Source: JASGDN01 sp049840815
Lineage (GTDB): Bacteria > Chloroflexota > Chloroflexia > Thermomicrobiales > UBA6265
NCBI GenBank assembly: GCA_049840815.1
Contig: JASGJI010000014.1
Span: 186,001-250,000, forward strand
Length of the DNA: 64,000 nucleotides
Direction of reading: 5' to 3'
Numbering within the stretch: position 1 is the first letter of the stretch; every line of letters begins with the position of its first letter. Shown here in pieces: positions 57,586 through 64,000 of the stretch. Position numbers and translations under genes: made by a program. Below the pieces are notes generated by a model. It was not told the DNA's origin and made no database searches. It saw only the letters and a program-made list of their open reading frames with translations.

Positions 57586-58059
57586 ATGAGGCTGCCGTCT
57601 TCGCCTGCCGTTGCCGCAGCCATCACCAAGGTTGTCGCGGGAACGTTCGCGATGAATGCAGGGGAGCCTGGAGTGTCCGCAGAGCGCTTGAACGAGATTC
57701 GGGATCGCATGGTGCCCATGCTGGAGATTGCCGCCGAGCAGTATCAGCAGCGCGTGCCCGCAGGGTATCCGCACCTGATCGACGCCGTGGAGAACGGGAC
57801 GTTCGGGATCGAGATCGATCCGAGCCACGCCCTCTTCGTGACCTCGAATGGCACCGATCTCTTCGCCGAGATCTATCGCCGCAATCCGCGCACCGACAAC
57901 CGGAGCAGCGCCAGCCGCCAGAAGCCGGCTGGTGTCCCCTTCTCCGACCGTCGTCCGCTCCCCGCCGATGTGGACGATCAGGCGCTGCGGAACCTGATCG
58001 CGGAGTTGATGTCCTACTTCAACCAGCAACCGGGCCTGATCCACATCACGGACGACTAG
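57586..58059 (+). CDS. uncharacterised helical protein
   Basis: This protein of about 157 residues is rich in helix-forming segments (SAERLNEIRDRMVPMLEIAAEQYQQRVP) and carries a compact alpha-beta stretch (HLIDAVENGTFGIEIDPSHALFVTSNGTDLFAEIYRR). No family is recognised. ATG 57586 has GAGGG nine bases upstream; starts at 57556 and 57652 are also possible. It sits between two parS-containing palindromes and ends 22 bases before a 24-bp palindrome. Confidence 0.6.
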   Translation: MRLPSSPAVAAAITKVVAGTFAMNAGEPGVSAERLNEIRDRMVPMLEIAAEQYQQRVPAGYPHLIDAVENGTFGIEIDPSHALFVTSNGTDLFAEIYRRNPRTDNRSSASRQKPAGVPFSDRRPLPADVDDQALRNLIAELMSYFNQQPGLIHITDD

Positions 58060-58080
58060 CCTCGCCTGGTTCAGTCGACC

Positions 58081-58128
58081 GAACGGGAAACGGGAGTGAT
58101 GCGCGCGCATCACTCCCGTTTCCCGTTC
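58081..58128 (+). terminator. 24-bp loopless perfect palindrome
   Basis: Exact 24-base arms beginning GAACGGGAAACGGGAGTGAT, centred on GCGC/GCGC. It lies directly after the stop of the plus-strand gene at 58059. Confidence 0.78.
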
Positions 58129-58162
58129 CGCCAGCAGGGCAATGGACTCGATCATGCCAACT

Positions 58163-58255
58163 CCGGCTGGTCTGGCAAGGCATGGATGGCGATCCTGATG
58201 GATGGTGGTAAGCCAGGCATCCAGGAACCCGCTCTTCACCCGGATTCGGGCTCAG
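58163..58255. repeat. interspersed element D, uninterrupted copy
   Basis: TCCGGCTGGTCTGGCAAGGCATGG... with AAGCCAGGCATCCAGGAACCC and CACCCGGATTCGG. The same blocks in the same order occur at 29631-29828, where another element is inserted in the middle. Confidence 0.65.
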
Positions 58256-58294
58256 TCGTCGAGATCCCTGGGTTTCACGAACGATGGGAAACGC

Positions 58295-58336
58295 AAACGG
58301 GGCGGGACGTTTCACGTGAAACATCCCGCCCCGTTT
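58295..58336. promoter_or_regulatory. parS-like site 2 within a hairpin
   Basis: The core CGTTTCACGTGAAACA (58308-58323) matches 15 of 16 bases of the parS consensus. It forms the inner part of a 21-bp stem with one mismatch, whose outer arms are AAACGGGGCGGGA and the complement. It lies 30 bases downstream of the minus-strand ndk stop (58366), in the position of its terminator. Confidence 0.82.
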
Positions 58337-58365
58337 CGCTGGCCGCCGAGACGGCCATGGCTTCC

Positions 58366-58821
58366 CTACTCGAGGATCCACGTGTCGATGGCGCGCTCGT
58401 ACTCCACGATGCCGCCCTCGCCGAAGAAGATGCCCAGCTCACGCTCGGCGCTCTCGACGCTGTCCGACGCGTGGACGAGGTTGTTCGCGATGGTCATGCC
58501 GAAGTCCGCGCGGATCGTGCCCGGCAAGGCCTCCGCCGGCTTGGTCGCGCCGTTCACGGTGCGGGTCACGGCGACCGCGCTCGGGCCTTCGAGGACCAGC
58601 AGGAACGACGGCGACGACGTGATGTAGGAGACAAGGCCATCGAAGAACGGCTTGCCCTTGTGCTCGCCGTAGTGGGTCTCCGCCTGCTCCTGCGTGACCG
58701 TGGCGAACTTGCCGGCGGCGATCTTGAGGCCGCGCTTCTCATACCGGGCGAGGATCTCGCCGGCGATGGCGCGCTGCACGGCGTCGGGCTTGATGATGAC
58801 GAGGGTTCGTTCGATAGCCAC
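58366..58821 (-). CDS. ndk: nucleoside diphosphate kinase
   Basis: This 151-residue protein matches the full NDK length. It starts VAIERTLVIIKPDAVQR from a GTG at 58821 with AAGGAG ten bases upstream. The active-site block is NLVHASDSVESAERELGIFF with the phospho-accepting His; VNGATKPAEALPGTIRADFG binds nucleotide. It balances NTP pools using ATP. With dcd nearby on the other strand the region is a nucleotide-metabolism island, flanked by parS sites. Confidence 0.97.
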   Translation of the reverse strand: MAIERTLVIIKPDAVQRAIAGEILARYEKRGLKIAAGKFATVTQEQAETHYGEHKGKPFFDGLVSYITSSPSFLLVLEGPSAVAVTRTVNGATKPAEALPGTIRADFGMTIANNLVHASDSVESAERELGIFFGEGGIVEYERAIDTWILE

Positions 58822-59003
58822 CGGTTCTCGATCTCCTTGCGACCGGCGGATTCCGCCGGGTCGGCGTGTCTGGCGGGCGCGATGGCCCCGATCAATGCGT
58901 CGATGCCCACCACCACGGGGCGACGGGGCAAACATGCTAAGGATACGGCGAATGGCCCCGTCATGACGATCCAGCCCCGAGGAACCGAGCGGACCGGCCA
59001 CAG

Positions 59004-59055
59004 GACAGAAGAACGGGCGGATGTTTCACGTGAAACATCCGCCCGTTCTTCTGTC
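59004..59055. promoter_or_regulatory. parS site 3 (exact consensus) in a 52-bp perfect palindrome
   Basis: TGTTTCACGTGAAACA at 59022-59037 is identical to the 16-base ParB site consensus. It is the centre of a 52-base fully self-complementary sequence (26-base arms, outer part GACAGAAGAACGGGCGGA). It lies 19 bases after the stop of the minus-strand gene at 59074, where a terminator would be expected. Confidence 0.88.
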
Positions 59056-59073
59056 GTTCGCATGACGACCGGG

Positions 59074-59469
59074 TCAGGAATCGCCGCCCCCACCGCCAGA
59101 ATCCCCGCCACCACTGCCCGCATCGCTGCTCGAACTGCTGTCCGATCCGCTATCGGACCATGACGCGTCCGGGGTGGGCGTGGCGTCAGCGGTCGGGCTG
59201 GAGTCAGTCCCGCCCGAACTCCCGCCATCGTGATGGAGGCCCGCCTGATGATGCGTCGCATCCGTCACCGGGCTGGTCGCCGTGGACGGCCCGCCGTCGG
59301 TCGCCTCCCGCGTGGCCTTGCGCTTCACACCCACGGCGGCGGCCTCACCGCGATTGCGCCGATTCCTCGCGCGGGCCTGCTCAAGCGTCCACAGCGTCAC
59401 CACCACTGCCACGATCAGCGGAACCGCGATCACGACCGCCACCAGAAGAAACCACTCGAATCCGCTCAT
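59074..59469 (-). CDS. single-span protein with Ser/Asp/Gly-rich tail
   Basis: This 131-residue protein has an N-terminal membrane span at about 4-28 (FEWFLLVAVVIAVPLIVAVVVTLW), a basic cytoplasmic patch (RARNRRNRGEA) and a low-complexity tail with THHQAGLHHDGG and SSSSSDAGSGGGDSGGGGGDS. No family is recognised. Tails of this form occur in small membrane proteins whose hydrophobic part is the functional portion. The 3' end runs into a palindrome carrying parS. Confidence 0.65.
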   Translation of the reverse strand: MSGFEWFLLVAVVIAVPLIVAVVVTLWTLEQARARNRRNRGEAAAVGVKRKATREATDGGPSTATSPVTDATHHQAGLHHDGGSSGGTDSSPTADATPTPDASWSDSGSDSSSSSDAGSGGGDSGGGGGDS

Positions 59470-59623
59470 GCCAGCATCTACCCCATCGTCGGATGCGCTC
59501 GTTCACCGGTCCGCCTGCCTACTCGGGAGAAGATAGCATCTCCCCGCCGATCGAGCCTCCGGAGAACGGAAAAGGGGACGACCCGGATCGGTCCGGATCG
59601 CCCCCTGGCTCGTCACGCCCGTG

Positions 59624-60952
59624 TTAGGCGATCGAGAGCAGCACCGGGTTCTGCAGGTACTTCTTGACAGCACCCAGGAAGGTCGCGACCTCCGCGCCAT
59701 CAAGCGCCCGGTGATCGGCGGAGAGCGTCAGCTTCATCACATTGCCGACCGCGATCTCGCCATCGCGGACCACCGGCACCTGCTGGATGGAGCCGACCGC
59801 CAGGATGGCCGCCTGCGGCGGGTTGATGACGGCGATGAACTCATCGACATCGAACATCCCGAGGTTGCTGATGGTGAAGGTGCCGCCCTGGTATTCCTCC
59901 GGAGTGAGGCCGCCATTGCGGGCGCGGGCTCCAAGGTCCTTCGTCATGCGAGCGATGGTGCCCAGGCTCTTCTGGTCCGCTGCCGGCACGAACGGAGCGA
60001 TCAACCCACCATCGAGCGAGATGGCGATGTTGATGTCGATCGCATCCTGCTGGTAGAGCTCGCCATCCACAAACGCGGTGTTGACGTTCGGGTTTTCGCG
60101 GAGCGCGAGGGCAGCGGCCTTTACGATCAGGTCGTTGACCGACACACGCGGACCGGACTCGCCGATCGCCTCGTTGATCTGCTTGCGGAAGGCGAGCGCA
60201 TCCGTCATGTCGACGTTGATCGTGACATAATAGTGCGGGATGGTCGCCTTGGACTCCGCCATTCGCTTGCCGGTCGTGCGACGAATGCGGGCAAGGTCGA
60301 TCTTGGTGCCTTTCGGCGCCACGCCGGAGGACACAGCCGGGGCACTCGCGGCCGGAGCGGAGGGAGCAGCAGCAACCGGCGCCGGAGCAGTGGTTGTGGC
60401 TGCAGCCGCCTGCGGGATCGGCTGGGCACCCGTGAGATACGGGTTGAGGTCGTTCTTGATGATGCGACCCCCAGGACCGGTGCCCGGAACCTGGTTCAGG
60501 TCGATGCCGTGCTCCTCAGCCAACCGCTTCACGAGCGGGGAGGCGCGGAGGCGCTCGCCCGGCGCGCGGTTCACGACCTGCGGCGCCGCCGATGCAACCG
60601 GAGCAGGAGCGGCAGCGGCAGTGACGGCCACCGGCTCAGCCTTCGGGGCCTCAGCGGGGGCTGGCGCAGCCTCGGCGGCAGGCGCGGCTGCGGCAACGCC
60701 ACCCTTGCCAACCTCGTCCTCCGCGCCGATGGTCGCGACCGGGGCGCCGATTGGCACGACCGCGCCTTCCTCGACCAGGAAGTTGGTGAGGAAGCCGGAC
60801 TCCTGCGCTTCCAGCTCGAGCGTGACCTTGTCCGTCTCGATCTCGGCGAGGGCATCTCCTTCGGACACTTCCTCGCCAACACTCTTCAGCCACTTGAGGA
60901 GGGTTCCCTCCTCCATGGCGTCGCCCATCTTGGGCATGATTACCGTTGCCAT
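59624..60952 (-). CDS. pdhC: dihydrolipoyl acyltransferase (E2) of a 2-oxoacid dehydrogenase complex
   Basis: This 442-residue protein has a lipoyl domain with the lipoylated K42 in EIETDKVTLELE. An Ala/Pro linker precedes the peripheral subunit-binding domain ASPLVKRLAEEHGIDLNQVPGTGPGGRI, then a second linker and the acyltransferase core with catalytic His and Asp in LSADHRALDGAEV (H at about 414). It is third in the run E1-alpha, E1-beta, E2 on the minus strand, with gaps of 72 and 63 bases. Pyruvate and branched-chain enzymes cannot be told apart from the sequence alone. AAGGAACCGAGAAGCAG precedes the ATG. No E3 gene follows. Confidence 0.93.
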   Translation of the reverse strand: MATVIMPKMGDAMEEGTLLKWLKSVGEEVSEGDALAEIETDKVTLELEAQESGFLTNFLVEEGAVVPIGAPVATIGAEDEVGKGGVAAAAPAAEAAPAPAEAPKAEPVAVTAAAAPAPVASAAPQVVNRAPGERLRASPLVKRLAEEHGIDLNQVPGTGPGGRIIKNDLNPYLTGAQPIPQAAAATTTAPAPVAAAPSAPAASAPAVSSGVAPKGTKIDLARIRRTTGKRMAESKATIPHYYVTINVDMTDALAFRKQINEAIGESGPRVSVNDLIVKAAALALRENPNVNTAFVDGELYQQDAIDINIAISLDGGLIAPFVPAADQKSLGTIARMTKDLGARARNGGLTPEEYQGGTFTISNLGMFDVDEFIAVINPPQAAILAVGSIQQVPVVRDGEIAVGNVMKLTLSADHRALDGAEVATFLGAVKKYLQNPVLLSIA

Positions 60953-61015
60953 CTGCTTCTCGGTTCCTTCCTTGCGCGAACCACCGCGTGCGGGCTCACG
61001 CCCCCGATATCGTGC

Positions 61016-61993
61016 CTACTTGTAGAGCGCCCGCTTCGCAGCGTCGATGATGTTCTGCTCGCTCGGGAATGCCGCGACTTCGAGATTGCGGGCGTATGGC
61101 GCGGGCACCTCGGCACCACTGACGCGCTCCACCGGGGCATCGAGCTCGTCGAAGGCCCGCTCCTGGATGATCGCGCAGACCTCGGAGGCGACGCTGAACC
61201 AGCGCCACTGCTCCTGCACCACCACCGCGCGGTGCGTCTTCTTCACGGACTCGACGATGGTATCGCCGTCGAACGGGCGAATCGTGCGGAGGTCGATCAC
61301 CTCGGCGGAGATGTTCTCCTCGGCGAGCTTATCCGTGACGCGCAGGAGCATGTTCACCTGCCGCCCGTAGGCGATGAGGGTGATGTCCGTGCCTTCGCGC
61401 GCGATGCGGGCCTTGCCGAAATCCACGACATAATCACCATCGGGCACCTCACCCTTGGTTCCGTAGAGCGCGCCGGCCTCCAGGAAAATGACCGGATCCG
61501 GGTCCCGGATCGCGGCCAGCATCATGCCCTTCACATCTTCCGGGGTGACGGGCGATACGACCTTGAGGCCAGGGAAGTGGCCGTAGAAGCCTTCCAGGCT
61601 GTGGGTGTGCTGAGCGGAAAGCTGCACGCCGCCGCCATTTGGGCCACGGATGACCAGCGGCACGTTCACCTGCCCACCGGAGAAGTAGCGCAACTTCGCG
61701 GCATTCTGGATGATCTGGTCAGCGGCCTGGAAGGAGAAGTTCCAGGTCATCATCTCCACGATCGGCCGCATGCCCGCCATCGCCATGCCGATCGCGGCAC
61801 CAGTGAAGCCGTTCTCGGCGATCGGGGTATCCAGCACGCGGCGCGGGCCGAACTGATCGATCAGACCGTTGGTGACGAGGTGAGTGCCTCCATAGAGGCC
61901 GATGTCTTCACCGAGCAGGACGACGCGCTCATCGCGCTCCATCTCCTCGGCCATCGCGGCGCGGAGCGCATCACGATAGGTCTTGACTGGCAT
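61016..61993 (-). CDS. pdhB: 2-oxoacid dehydrogenase E1 component, beta subunit
   Basis: This 325-residue transketolase-like subunit contains VVLLGEDIGLYGGTHLVTNGLIDQFG at the thiamin-diphosphate interface (Glu in GEDIG), DTPIAENGFTGAAIGMAMAGMRPIVEMMTWNF, and the C-terminal TGK-type block VIDLRTIRPFDGDTIVESVKKTHRAVVVQEQWR. It pairs with the alpha subunit to decarboxylate the 2-oxoacid and transfer the acyl group to lipoyl-E2. AAAGGGAACCGGTAC precedes the start. The length is normal. Confidence 0.95.
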   Translation of the reverse strand: MPVKTYRDALRAAMAEEMERDERVVLLGEDIGLYGGTHLVTNGLIDQFGPRRVLDTPIAENGFTGAAIGMAMAGMRPIVEMMTWNFSFQAADQIIQNAAKLRYFSGGQVNVPLVIRGPNGGGVQLSAQHTHSLEGFYGHFPGLKVVSPVTPEDVKGMMLAAIRDPDPVIFLEAGALYGTKGEVPDGDYVVDFGKARIAREGTDITLIAYGRQVNMLLRVTDKLAEENISAEVIDLRTIRPFDGDTIVESVKKTHRAVVVQEQWRWFSVASEVCAIIQERAFDELDAPVERVSGAEVPAPYARNLEVAAFPSEQNIIDAAKRALYK

Positions 61994-62065
61994 GTACCGG
62001 TTCCCTTTCTGATGGTCGAAGCCGGGCGCGCTCCCGATCGAGTGTCCCGCATGACCCTGCGATCG

Positions 62066-63163
62066 TTAGCCCGCCTTCTCGACCTCAATGCCGGGGGCGT
62101 AGACATCGGTGGTGAGGATGGAGAGATCCGGTTCCGGGCTCTCCTCGGCGAACTTCACGGCGGCATCGGCGATGGCCTTCGCGGCGTCGCGAATCTCGCT
62201 CAGCTTCTCCTCGGCCACGCCCGCCTCGACCAGCCGGTGCTCCAGCTGACCGATCGGATCGCGCTCGCGCCACTTCTTCACCTCGTCCTTGGAGCGGTAC
62301 TTCTCCAGGAAGTCGGCCGCGCCGTGCGGCACGATGCGATAGGAGAGCGCTTCGATCGCGTACGGCTTCTTCGTCTCGCGCACGCGCTGGACGGCCTTGT
62401 GGGCGACCTCGGTCACGGCGACGACATCCATGCCGTCGACCTGCTCCCACTCAATGCCGTAGGACTCGAACTTCTTGCCCAGCTCGGTCATCGCGGTGGC
62501 CCGCTCGACGCTGGTGCCCATGCCGTACTGGTTGTTCTCGAGGATGAAGAGGCAGGGGCAGAGCTGGTCCTTGCCCCACAGGCCGGCGAGATTCGCCGCC
62601 TCGTGGAAGGCGCCGTTGTGGATGGCGCCGTCGCCCAGGTAGAGCTGGGTGATGCCGTCCTCGCCCTGGTAGGCCTGGGCGAACGCCATGCCGACCCCCA
62701 GCGGAATGTGTCCCCCGACGATGCCGTAGCCGCCGTAGAAGCCGTGGGCCGCATCGAAGAGATGCATGGAACCACCCTTGCCCTTCACGATGCCGGTGCC
62801 CTTGCCGTACAGCTCGGCCATAACCGCGTTCGGCTCCGCGCCCTGCAACAGGATGTGCGCGTGGTCGCGGTAGGCGGTGATGATGCGGTCGCCCTCCTGA
62901 TAGGCATCGAGGAAGCCGGTCGCGACGGCCTCCTGCCCGGAGTAGACATGGAGGTAGCCGCCGATGTGCCCGGTGCGGAAGCCCCGGGTGGCGCCATCCT
63001 CGAAGAAGCGGATCTCGACCATCTTGCGGTAGATGTCGAGGTACTTGTCGGTGTCGAAGACCTGCGAATCGGCTGCCTGATCTTCGCCCGCACCATTGCT
63101 GGGCGCGTTCGACGACTTCGTTGCCGCCGGTCGTGTCTTCCCTTGATTCGGGGTCGTCGCCAT
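62066..63163 (-). CDS. pdhA: 2-oxoacid dehydrogenase E1 component, alpha subunit
   Basis: This 365-residue protein has a disordered Ala/Ser/Asn-rich extension of about 35 residues before the fold. The thiamin-diphosphate motif is complete: YLGDGAIHNGAFHEAANLAGLWGKDQLCPCLFILENNQYG (GDG...NN). The acceptor block HDHAHILLQGAEPNAVMAELYGKGTGIVKGKGGSMHLFD is typical of pyruvate-type E1-alpha. GAGAGGCCAGCAT gives the ribosome-binding site. It is the first gene of the operon; a -10-like TACAAT lies on the minus strand at 63390-63385, about 220 bases upstream. Confidence 0.95.
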   Translation of the reverse strand: MATTPNQGKTRPAATKSSNAPSNGAGEDQAADSQVFDTDKYLDIYRKMVEIRFFEDGATRGFRTGHIGGYLHVYSGQEAVATGFLDAYQEGDRIITAYRDHAHILLQGAEPNAVMAELYGKGTGIVKGKGGSMHLFDAAHGFYGGYGIVGGHIPLGVGMAFAQAYQGEDGITQLYLGDGAIHNGAFHEAANLAGLWGKDQLCPCLFILENNQYGMGTSVERATAMTELGKKFESYGIEWEQVDGMDVVAVTEVAHKAVQRVRETKKPYAIEALSYRIVPHGAADFLEKYRSKDEVKKWRERDPIGQLEHRLVEAGVAEEKLSEIRDAAKAIADAAVKFAEESPEPDLSILTTDVYAPGIEVEKAG

Positions 63164-63681
63164 ATGCTGGCCTCTCAGGATCTGCTCGAGCCCTGCTTTG
63201 CGGCGCGGGGCTCACGACGTTTCCAGGCAGTAGACGTTGACTCGGGGTGGTCATCCGGGGGACTACCGGGGACGACCGGCCGCGTTGCGGGTCCGGGCGG
63301 TGGTTCTCGAGCGATGGAACGCGGCGAAAACCGGTGCCCGTGCTCGCGGCGCAGCATCCTCGCCAACTGCCCACAAGTAGCCGCATTGTACCGCAGGGGC
63401 AAAGGTTCGCGATAACTTCCCACCGTGGAAATCTCCCGTGGAATCGCGGAATTAGCCTCGATCCAACGCTGTATGGGTCGTGATGCCTGTATACAGATGC
63501 CGTTCGTGCAGGATGCCCCAGCCGACATGCGGAATGCTGGCGTGTGGGACGGACATCCCTCGCCGGATTCCCGTGCCGGACCTGCCTGGAGTGGGAGGGG
63601 GCCATCCCCGGATTGCCCGGAAACGACGACACCCGATGGAACCATGTCCACCGGGTGCGTGCGGGTGTGTCTGGAGCGAGC
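63164..63681. other. 518-base intergenic region upstream of pdhA
   Basis: The only signals seen are the minus-strand TACAAT (63390-63385), a possible -10 box for pdhA without a good -35, and a hairpin at about 63629-63656 (CACCCG...CGGGTG with TGGA/TCCA inside). That hairpin lies downstream of the SHOCT gene and is its likely terminator. No gene is supported. Confidence 0.45.
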
Positions 63682-63984
63682 CTACTGGCGCAGGATCTCG
63701 GCCTTCTTGATCTCGAACTCCGGCTCCGTGAGGATGCCGGCATCGCGCAATTCGCCGAGCTGCTTCAGCTGGGCGAGCTTGGTGTCAAAGTCGACCGCTG
63801 GCGCGACAGCGACCGGGGCCGGAGCGGGTTCCGGCGCGACCGGGACGGCGACGAACTGCTGGGCGGGGGCGGCAGCCGCTGCCGCAGCATCCTGCGCAGT
63901 CCACTTTTCGTGCTGGCGGCGCTGAACCCGACCGTGGACGGAGGTCGCAACGCCAACCTTGGCGGCAGTCTTGAGCAGGCTCAT
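63682..63984 (-). CDS. small SHOCT-domain protein
   Basis: This 100-residue protein has a short N-terminal part (LLKTAAKVGVATSVHGRVQRRQHEKW), an Ala/Pro/Val-rich linker and the C-terminal SHOCT motif, DTKLAQLKQLGELRDAGILTEPEFEIKKAEIL. SHOCT is a short helical domain at protein ends, thought to mediate oligomerisation. AAGGAAATCCCCC precedes the ATG. The function is unknown. Confidence 0.85.
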   Translation of the reverse strand: MSLLKTAAKVGVATSVHGRVQRRQHEKWTAQDAAAAAAAPAQQFVAVPVAPEPAPAPVAVAPAVDFDTKLAQLKQLGELRDAGILTEPEFEIKKAEILRQ

Positions 63985-64000
63985 GGGGGATTTCCTTTCA

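Noticed and set aside
57460..58239. Minus-strand open frame of about 260 codons opposite the 57586 gene
   Set aside because: It spans two palindromes and a repeat element and has no ribosome-binding site; the plus-strand gene has better support.
59621..63415. Very long open frame (about 1,260 codons) on the plus strand across the 2-oxoacid dehydrogenase genes
   Set aside because: It is antisense to three clearly functional genes and reads as His/Arg/Asp/Leu-rich sequence with no domain. Such frames are common in high-GC DNA.
1..64000. tRNA, rRNA, tmRNA or RNase P genes
   Set aside because: Scanning by eye for T-loop (GGTTCGAATCC-like) and other conserved blocks gave no full cloverleaf or conserved RNA core. 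A covariance-model search would be needed to exclude them.

Overview
The window is high-GC, densely coded bacterial chromosome. The long Thr/Pro-rich secreted SH3 protein, the CopC/CopD and SCO copper genes, the LPxTG-type anchor and the general gene content fit a Chloroflexota lineage near the Thermomicrobia. That placement is inference from gene content, not from a marker-gene tree. Three ParB-type parS sites between 57.5 and 59.1 kb suggest that this end lies in the origin-proximal part of the main chromosome. No tRNA, rRNA or CRISPR array was recognised.

Layout. 0-3.4 kb: the tail of a methyltransferase, a repeat-filled gap, then a copper-handling block (SCO1, PCuAC chaperone, degenerate cupredoxin). 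3.7-7.9 kb: Jag, a PfkB kinase, a queuosine-precursor transporter, a uracil-DNA glycosylase and a cupin. 7.9-11.2 kb: a TPP-riboswitch-controlled operon (ABC ATPase, permease, TenA, methyltransferase) for salvage of the thiamin pyrimidine. 11.2-15 kb: a two-gene surface operon with an LPNTG-anchored calcium-repeat protein and a very long secreted SH3 protein whose frame is broken inside a short tandem repeat. 15.3-24 kb: Tag glycosylase, MarR, FIST protein, IspH, two tandem MFS carriers and an orphan solute-binding lipoprotein-like protein. 24.2-29.6 kb: a LuxR-type STAND regulator, a creatinase-like M24 protein and an enolase-superfamily dehydratase. 29.8-32.1 kb: a three-gene cassette built on an intact phage-type terminase with no other phage genes. 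32.3-40.4 kb: two M20 amidohydrolases, DinB, SRAP, MarR-MFS and a lipase-like hydrolase. 40.4-41.5 kb: an intact IS481-family element. 41.5-47 kb: NnrE and three tandem beta-lactamase-fold serine hydrolases. 47.2-52.3 kb: a second copper operon ending in a CopC-CopD-cytochrome c fusion. 52.4-59.5 kb: a DUF885 protein, a UvrD-like helicase with a long extension, dCTP deaminase, NDK and the parS cluster. 59.6-63.2 kb: the E2, E1-beta and E1-alpha genes of a 2-oxoacid dehydrogenase. 63.7 kb: a SHOCT protein.

Throughout, gene ends are marked by long, often perfect palindromes with no T-tract, and intergenic gaps carry at least five families of short inverted-repeat elements. Two of these repeats have been recruited as the last codons of genes. 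The most interesting points are the parS cores embedded in gene-end palindromes, the four-copy Cys-containing repeat domain in the frame-broken SH3 protein, the stand-alone terminase cassette, the CopC-CopD-cytochrome c fusion, and the IS481 copy whose transposase stop codon comes from its own target duplication.
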